This document shows positions 59,550 to 64,000 of a stretch of DNA of 64,000 nucleotides, piece by piece. Each line of letters starts with the position of its first letter. Position 1 is the first letter of the stretch. The DNA comes from DASRFA01 sp035651755 (lineage in GTDB: Bacteria > Desulfobacterota > Binatia > UBA12015), in contig DASRFA010000040.1 of NCBI GenBank assembly GCA_035651755.1, positions 186,001 through 250,000 on the forward strand. Direction: 5' to 3'. The position numbers were made by a program, and so were the translations under genes. Under the pieces are notes generated by a model, which saw only the letters and a list, made by a program, of their open reading frames with translations, was not told the DNA's origin and made no database searches.

Positions 59550-60041
59550 TTACGGCGCGCGCCGGTCGAGCGCGCGGTACTGCACCGCCTCCGCGACGTC
59601 GGACGCCTCGATGCGCGCCCGCCCCGCGACGTCGGCGATCGTGCGGGCGACCTTCAGCACCCGCGAGAACGCGCGCGCCGACAAGCCGAGCTTCTCGACC
59701 GCGGCCTCGAGGAGGCGCTCGGCGCGCGCGTCGAGCGGGCAGTGCCGGTCGATCTCGCGGCCGTTCATGTGGGCGTTGCAGCGGACGCCGGGGCGCGTGA
59801 GGCGCGATGCTTGACGCGCGCGCGCGGCGTCGACGCGGGCGCGGATCGCGGAGGACGGCTCGCCGGTCGCGGGGCCGGCGAGGTCGACGTAGGGGAGGGC
59901 GGGTACCTCGACGTGCAGGTCGAGGCGGTCGAGGAGCGGTCCGGAGATGCGCTGCCGGTAGCGCGCCGCCATGCCGGGTGGGCACGTGCATGCGTGCGTC
60001 GGGTCGCCGAGGTAGCCGCACGGGCATCCCCGCGTTGCCAA
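59550..60041 (-). pseudogene. comM: comM/YifB Mg-chelatase-like ATPase, C-terminal third only
   Basis: 163 aa of the C-terminal end: CPCGYLGDPTHACTCPPGMA, RYRQRISGPLLDRLDLHVEV, GREIDRHCPLDARAERLLEA and LSARAFSRVLKVARTIADVA are typical. Full-length proteins are about 500 aa; the first two thirds, including Walker A and B, are absent from the window. The homology stops at the NPCPCG motif, where a foreign rightward gene begins. Interpreted as insertional truncation, so the protein is probably non-functional. Confidence 0.85.
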
Positions 60042-60463
60042 GATGCCATCGCCTGCTCAAGTGCCTGAAACCACGCGGGAAAGACTACCCCGAGGAGCCG
60101 AACGCCCTCGGCGAGCACATCAAGCGCCGACGCCTCGACCTCGGTCTCCGGCAACGCGACGTCGCTGCCGACCTCGGAGTCCGTTTCGTGACGCTGTGCG
60201 GCTGGGAGACGGGTAGGGCTACCCCTGAGACGCGCTACATCCCCGCGATCGAGCGTTTCTTAGGGTATTGCCTCTACGACCCGATCTGGACCTTCGGTGA
60301 GCGCCTCCGGGCTGCGCGGGAGGCTCAGGGGCTCTCGCGCGCCAGACTTTCGAAAATGGCGGGTCTTGACCCAGCTACCGTTGCGCGCGCCGAGGCGGAT
60401 GTCCGCAGACTTGCGAGACGTTCGGTTTCACGCCTTCGGCAGGCACTCTTCGGGCGACCCTGA
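60035..60463 (+). CDS. XRE-type helix-turn-helix DNA-binding protein
   Basis: 142 aa from TTG 60035; the exact start is uncertain because the frame is open further upstream over comM sequence. Two HTH modules: LGEHIKRRRLDLGLRQRDVA, ADLGVRFVTLCGWETGRATP and GERLRAAREAQGLSRARLSK, MAGLDPATVARAE. AIERFLGYCLYDP links them. Such double-HTH proteins are frequent beside mobile DNA. A decayed second copy lies at 62195-62345. Regulatory or element-maintenance role is inference. Confidence 0.75.
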   Translation: MPRCHRLLKCLKPRGKDYPEEPNALGEHIKRRRLDLGLRQRDVAADLGVRFVTLCGWETGRATPETRYIPAIERFLGYCLYDPIWTFGERLRAAREAQGLSRARLSKMAGLDPATVARAEADVRRLARRSVSRLRQALFGRP

Positions 60464-60509
60464 ATGGCGCCCACCGAGCAGTCATCCCCACGAAGACGCA
60501 ATACGCCTA

Positions 60510-60961
60510 CAGCCGGCCGTCGGCCCGGCGCAGGCGTCGGCAAGAACTTTCCTCGCCCACTCGCTCGGCTGGATCGCCTGCCGCAGAGCGGCGAGCGTCC
60601 TCTGCGTCGCCGCCGACAAGATGCTAAGTCCCTCCGCCACGCGCGGCTCGACCACACCTACGAGCAGGCGCTCCGTCGCCTGATCGCCGTCGACCTGCTC
60701 ATCCTCGACGACTTCGGACTCGACGCCCTCGGTCCGACCGAGAGCCGCGACACCTATGAGATCCTCAACGAGCGCCACCGCTCGGGCTGCATCGTCGTCA
60801 CCTCGAACCGCGGACCGGACGAATGGCTCGCCACCCTCGCGGATCCCCTGCGTGCGCAGTCGGCGATCGACCGCTTCGCGAACGATGCCTACGACCTCGT
60901 CATCGACGGCGAGAGCTACCGCAAGCGCCAGAAGCCGACCTGGACACGCCACCCGTCTTAG
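60510..60961 (+). pseudogene. istB: IS21-family helper ATPase (istB) remnant
   Basis: The C-terminal two thirds of IstB are readable: FLAHSLGWIACRRAASVLCV and AADKML in one frame, then SLRHARLDHTYEQALRRLIA, VDLLILDDFGLDALGPTESR, VVTSNRGPDEWLATLADPL and GESYRKRQKP in another. A one-base gain near 60550 in the Walker A region and a one-base loss near 60630 shift the frame out and back. The N-terminus and the partner transposase istA are missing. A dead trace of an IS21-type element. Confidence 0.85.
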
Positions 60962-61227
60962 GGAGACAAGACCAAGCCGAAGAAAGAGGCTCAACCGCTA
61001 ACACGCCACGCAGGACCGGCACCCTGGGGGGAATCCTCGTGAGGATCCACACGCGGCCTCTCTCCGACCGGACCCAGCTTTTCGCGCAGACCTGCGAGCG
61101 TTCGTAGCATTTGGAGGGTACTCCTTCCAAGGTGCGCTTCTTCCGCTCTCCTTGTCACCAACTTCTTTCAATAGTCGTGGAACTGCGCCGTATCGTGACG
61201 GCGCTGTGTTACGGTCAAGAACCAGGA

Positions 61228-62085
61228 ATGACCCTCTCGAGGAAGAAACAGGAGGAGCGGCGCCAGGTTCACCTTTTCGCGGACCTGATCGGGAGGCCCG
61301 AGCTGAAAGGAGCCGCCCCTGGTGAAGAGCCGGATTTCGTACACACGACTGCCACGGGTTCGCTTGGCATCGAAGTGGCCGAGTTCGTCCTCGATGACCG
61401 CCCGAAAGTCACCAAAACCGGAAAGAACGCCGATCTCGACAACCTGTTCCTTTCACCACCGCCCGCGACCAGCAGGGGAAAGCGGAAAGCTGGCAGCGAA
61501 CTCATGCACCGCGAGAAGGTGATGGTGAAATTCCGGGTCGAGGTCGGGACGGAAATCACCCGTCGCGGCATCGTGCCGGATGCGACCATCTACCTTATCA
61601 CGCCGGAGGATGGTTCAGTCCCGAACGAAAAAGAGATCCCTGCAGCGGCACAGCAACTCGCGGACCTTCTCGAGGAGACCCTGCGGACGTATCGAACTGG
61701 ACCGGCGCAGCAGTTCTCGCCGCGAAGAGCGCCGCTAGTAACGTTCACCGACATCGTGCACGTCTTGCCGACGAAGCCGGGTTCGGGCCTCCGTATCGAG
61801 GGCGGACCCCTGGGTTACGTCCAGGACTGCTTCCAGGGCGGCACGCAGGCCCGCATCGTCGCCAAGGCACGAAAGATTCCCGCCTACCGCGCGAAGTGCA
61901 ACGAACTCTGGCTTCTTCTCGTGGCTACCGGCATGAGCGAAGGATCCCTGGTCGACCTCAACAGGTTCGACACCGCGGGTATTCCCATTCCGACCCCAGG
62001 CACACCGTTTTTCGACCGCATCTACATCCTTGACGAGAAGAACCGCCGCTACAGGCTCATCTGGGACGGTCGCGAGTCCGTGTAG
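61228..62085 (+). CDS. Unknown protein, possible nuclease-like fold
   Basis: 285 aa; ATG 61228 follows CCAGGA. N-terminus MTLSRKKQEERRQVHLFADL is charged. A segment PDFVHTTATGSLGIEVAEF has the spaced acidic pattern (PD...GxEvaE) seen in some PD-(D/E)xK nucleases, but a catalytic Lys is not evident, so this is weak. TPGTPFFDRIYILDEKNRRY ends the protein. Codon use is less GC-rich than the surroundings. It lies alone between the istB remnant and a broken HTH copy, so it is likely cargo of a mobile element. The 266 bases upstream (60962-61227) show no gene. Confidence 0.65.
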   Translation: MTLSRKKQEERRQVHLFADLIGRPELKGAAPGEEPDFVHTTATGSLGIEVAEFVLDDRPKVTKTGKNADLDNLFLSPPPATSRGKRKAGSELMHREKVMVKFRVEVGTEITRRGIVPDATIYLITPEDGSVPNEKEIPAAAQQLADLLEETLRTYRTGPAQQFSPRRAPLVTFTDIVHVLPTKPGSGLRIEGGPLGYVQDCFQGGTQARIVAKARKIPAYRAKCNELWLLLVATGMSEGSLVDLNRFDTAGIPIPTPGTPFFDRIYILDEKNRRYRLIWDGRESV

Positions 62086-62194
62086 GGCTCGCTCCGAGTC
62101 GATGGTTGAGAAGCTCCCGGCAGTAGAGAACCCCTCGGCAAGTAACCGTTTGCGGCTGCGGGACCCGGAGAGCGAGCCCGAGGTACTGTCATCC

Positions 62195-62345
62195 CGGCGA
62201 TTCATTGAGTTCCTGGGCTACTGTCCGCACGATCTCCTGGCGAGCCGCCTCCGGGCTGCCAGCGAGGCCGGGGGCTCACGCAAGAGTGCGCTGCCCAACT
62301 AGCAGCCATCGACCCAGCCACCGTCACGGCGTTCGCGGTTTGGCG
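62195..62345 (+). pseudogene. Degenerate second copy of the XRE-type HTH gene
   Basis: FIEFLGYCPHDLLASRLRAA aligns with the FLGYC...GERLRAAREA part of the gene at 60035-60463. Continuation needs a frame change: the original frame stops at 62302, while the next frame reads LTQECAAQLAAIDPATVTAF, matching the second HTH (MAGLDPATVARAE). A decayed paralog. Confidence 0.65.
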
Positions 62346-62681
62346 CGGCGGCCGGCGGCAGTTCCGCCCGAACCTTGCTCTTTCGGTGGGCGGCTACATA
62401 GCATTCAATTGGCGCTTCCTCCATTGCAAAGGGGGTCGCGGAGATTTTCGCGATTCTTTCCACGGAGCGCCGCCCGGGAGGTGACCGGCATCCGACGGCC
62501 CGTCGATGCCCATGCGTCACCACCAGCCAGGCGACATCGGCCCTGGGGCGGAGCACAACCGCGCTATTTTCGGGATAAACCGACCAAATCCTCCCGGGCT
62601 AGGCGTTGCTGAGCTCGAGGGTCGCGTAACCGTCGGCTCGGATCGATCGGATCCACGGAGATCTGCGGTTCTAACGCCCCT
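62346..62681. other. Intergenic region, nothing recognised
   Basis: 336 bases between the HTH remnant and the leftward NTF2-like gene. AT content is higher than in the rest of the window. No frame with a start signal or domain motif was found on either strand. Confidence 0.45.
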
Positions 62682-63251
62682 TCAGACCACCGGCCACGCT
62701 GCCAATGCCAAGCGGCCGATGTCGTCGACGTGCAGATCATCGAGCCTCAGTTCCAGGGCTTGGGCCGCCTTCGTCTTTTCGGCCGGATCCGCCCGGGGAG
62801 ACACGACGACCTTGAGACTACGAATCTTGCCCTCGCGGAAGGTGAAAGTGTGGCTGCCCGACACTTCGAACCCACGGCGATCGTCCGTACCAATGATCGT
62901 CGTCCAGCCGGCGACAATCTTTCCATCCAGTACGCGCGTCCGATGAACTTCTGTATCGACCACACCCAATGCGACATCCTTGCTCGACTTCGCGCCCACC
63001 TTTGCGCCCTCTAGTCGCAGCGGCATGCCGCTCGCCTTGAAGCGATTTTGGTAGAGCACCTGAATGGCAGTCCGCCCCTGGAATGTGCCAGTGACTGGTG
63101 GGGCGCCCGCAAACTCGAAGACCCCATCAACGTCCCACATGTCCAGTAGTTTCTCGACGGATCCCTCCTTTCCGTTGCGCAGATCGCGGATCAAGGTGAA
63201 GTAGGTCTTGACGACTCTTTCATCCGCCGCTTTCGTCGTTCGCTTTGCCAT
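62682..63251 (-). CDS. NTF2-like (SnoaL-type) protein
   Basis: 189 aa from ATG 63251, which has a perfect GGAGG six bases upstream; ATG 63263 is an alternative. Fold signature: VVKTYFTLIRDLRNGKEGSV, EKLLDMWDVDGVFEFAGAPP, VTGTFQGRTAIQVLYQNRFK, and strands SHTFTFREGKIRSLKVVVSP. Members are small isomerases, hydrolases or binding proteins; catalytic residues cannot be assigned. The start lies inside the end of the radical SAM gene (32-base overlap), so the two are translated together. Confidence 0.82.
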   Translation of the reverse strand: MAKRTTKAADERVVKTYFTLIRDLRNGKEGSVEKLLDMWDVDGVFEFAGAPPVTGTFQGRTAIQVLYQNRFKASGMPLRLEGAKVGAKSSKDVALGVVDTEVHRTRVLDGKIVAGWTTIIGTDDRRGFEVSGSHTFTFREGKIRSLKVVVSPRADPAEKTKAAQALELRLDDLHVDDIGRLALAAWPVV

Positions 63252-64000
63252 TGTGCCCTCCATCTGGCATCAAAGCCAGTCTCTCCGGTGAGGCGCCCGG
63301 GAGCCAGCACCGAGGGTCGGTCGCGAGATAGTCTCCAGTTTTTGCGTAGGCCACAGCGCGACACCCACCGCAGCGATCCTTGACATCGCAGTGTGCGCAT
63401 GCGCCCGTTAGAGACGTTCGCGCGCGAAGCGTGTGTATTACCTCCGACTCGTTCCAAATTTCTTGGAATCCGCGTTCGCGGATATTGCCGAGTGGTATGG
63501 GGAGCAGCACGCATGGCCATACTGTTCCGTCCGCCGTCACGCAGCCCTGCCCAATCCCGGCTTGGCAGCCCACAAAGGCTGGCATCCGTGCCACCTCACA
63601 GTCGACAAGGATCTGTTGCGCGAGGTGAGTCGTGATCTCCATACGACCCGCATATTGGTGGCGGAGTCGCATGCATTCCTTGATCACGACCTGCCAGTCG
63701 TCGTTGCTCAGATCGAGCGATTCCGTGCCGCGTCCCGTAGGAACGTACCTGGAGAAATTGATGCGTTGCACGTCAAGTCCCGCAACGAAAGCGGTGAATT
63801 CGCAAAGTTCGCCGGCGTTCAACCGATTGATGGTGCAACAGACATGTGTCCGTAGGCCAGCCGTGCGCGCCAACGCGATTGTTGCAATTGCCCGGTCAAA
63901 CAGCCCCGGCCAGACACGGAGAGCATCATGACTAGTTCGCAGACCGTCGAGACTGACTTGGTATCGATTGACCCCCAAGCGTGCGAGGCGCCGTGCACTG
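63220..64000 (-). CDS. Radical SAM protein with SPASM domain (partial, 5' end beyond right edge)
   Basis: About 260 residues of the C-terminal part; the frame is open to base 64000, so the Cx3Cx2C cluster motif is outside. Visible: YQVSLDGLRTSHDALRVWPG (typical radical SAM barrel strand), THVCCTINRLNAGELCEF, then SPASM cysteines in GCQAGIGQGCVTADGTVWPC, ACAHCDVKDRCGGCRAVAYA and DPRCWLPG. SPASM members mature peptides (PqqE, AlbA) or modify enzymes or heme precursors (NirJ, AhbC). No precursor peptide was found in the visible part. Confidence 0.88.
   Translation of the reverse strand, partial: SARRLARLGVNRYQVSLDGLRTSHDALRVWPGLFDRAIATIALARTAGLRTHVCCTINRLNAGELCEFTAFVAGLDVQRINFSRYVPTGRGTESLDLSNDDWQVVIKECMRLRHQYAGRMEITTHLAQQILVDCEVARMPAFVGCQAGIGQGCVTADGTVWPCVLLPIPLGNIRERGFQEIWNESEVIHTLRARTSLTGACAHCDVKDRCGGCRAVAYAKTGDYLATDPRCWLPGASPERLALMPDGGHNGKANDESGG

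Noticed and set aside
60900..61130. Small minus-strand frame between the istB remnant and the unknown gene
   Set aside because: Partly overlaps istB sequence, is Arg/Ser-rich at the end and has no start signal.
62102..62302. 66-codon frame considered as a precursor peptide for the radical SAM gene
   Set aside because: Its second half is clearly HTH remnant sequence, so not a precursor peptide; it is also on the opposite strand.
1..64000. tRNA or rRNA genes and riboswitches
   Set aside because: Scanned the gaps by eye; no cloverleaf with a TTCGANTC-type arm, rRNA-like stretch or known riboswitch core was seen.

Overview
The window is about 70% GC and almost fully coding. It comes from a Gram-negative (diderm) bacterium, shown by an apolipoprotein N-acyltransferase, TatBC, an outer-membrane porin of the alginate-export type, a bc-type respiratory complex and several lipoproteins or exported proteins. 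The gene mix (hslVU-xerC, AsmA-like protein, ptsP, thiolase-like/DUF35 pairs, CoA-transferases, secreted Cys-rich proteins) fits an uncultured soil or sediment lineage such as Binatota, Methylomirabilota/Rokubacteria or another deltaproteobacterium-like group. No rRNA, tRNA or marker gene settles this, so it is only an inference.

Layout. 1-3050 (- strand): partial argB, a periplasmic adaptor and a DGQHR-domain protein. 3634-17002 (+ strand): the most striking part, an almost gapless electron-transfer operon. It encodes an FAD/ferredoxin oxidoreductase, Rieske protein, long cytochrome b and heptaheme cytochrome c, then a complete class II DMSO-reductase-family molybdoenzyme (catalytic alpha, four-cluster Fe-S beta, heme-b gamma with a lipobox, TorD/NarJ-type chaperone), then a porin. 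Tat-exported alpha, beta and gamma would work in the periplasm and exchange electrons with c-type hemes and the bc-type module.

17018-28605: housekeeping and envelope genes (hslU, hslV, xerC, small Zn-ribbon protein, lipoprotein, AsmA-like protein, DUF4911, tatC, tatB, histone-deacetylase-like hydrolase, PBP1A). 28944-38830: ptsP, a PIG-V-like membrane glycosyltransferase, a thiolase-like/DUF35 pair, then a glycan-type operon (methyltransferase, GT9, epimerase, radical SAM). 38831-49462: repeats and hairpins, three secreted Cys-rich proteins, a stand-alone CheB-type methylesterase, a secreted repeat protein, a LuxR-type regulator, lnt and a NarX-type kinase. 49493-59447: acyl-CoA and catabolic genes (CoA-transferases, second thiolase-like/DUF35 pair, epimerase, amidohydrolase, VOC, SDR, TetR) interrupted by an arsR-arsM operon.

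59550-64000 looks like a younger insertion zone. comM is cut to its last third. Next to it lie an XRE-type HTH gene, a frameshifted IS21-helper (istB) remnant, an unknown protein with possible nuclease features, a decayed second HTH copy, and, at the right edge, an NTF2-like gene coupled to a truncated radical SAM/SPASM gene. Sequence here is visibly less GC-rich.

Two intergenic repeat families occur: an inverted pair of about 170-210 bp copies (19.1 and 28.8 kb), and an ~84-bp tandem repeat at 38.9 kb with a related segment at 32.6 kb.
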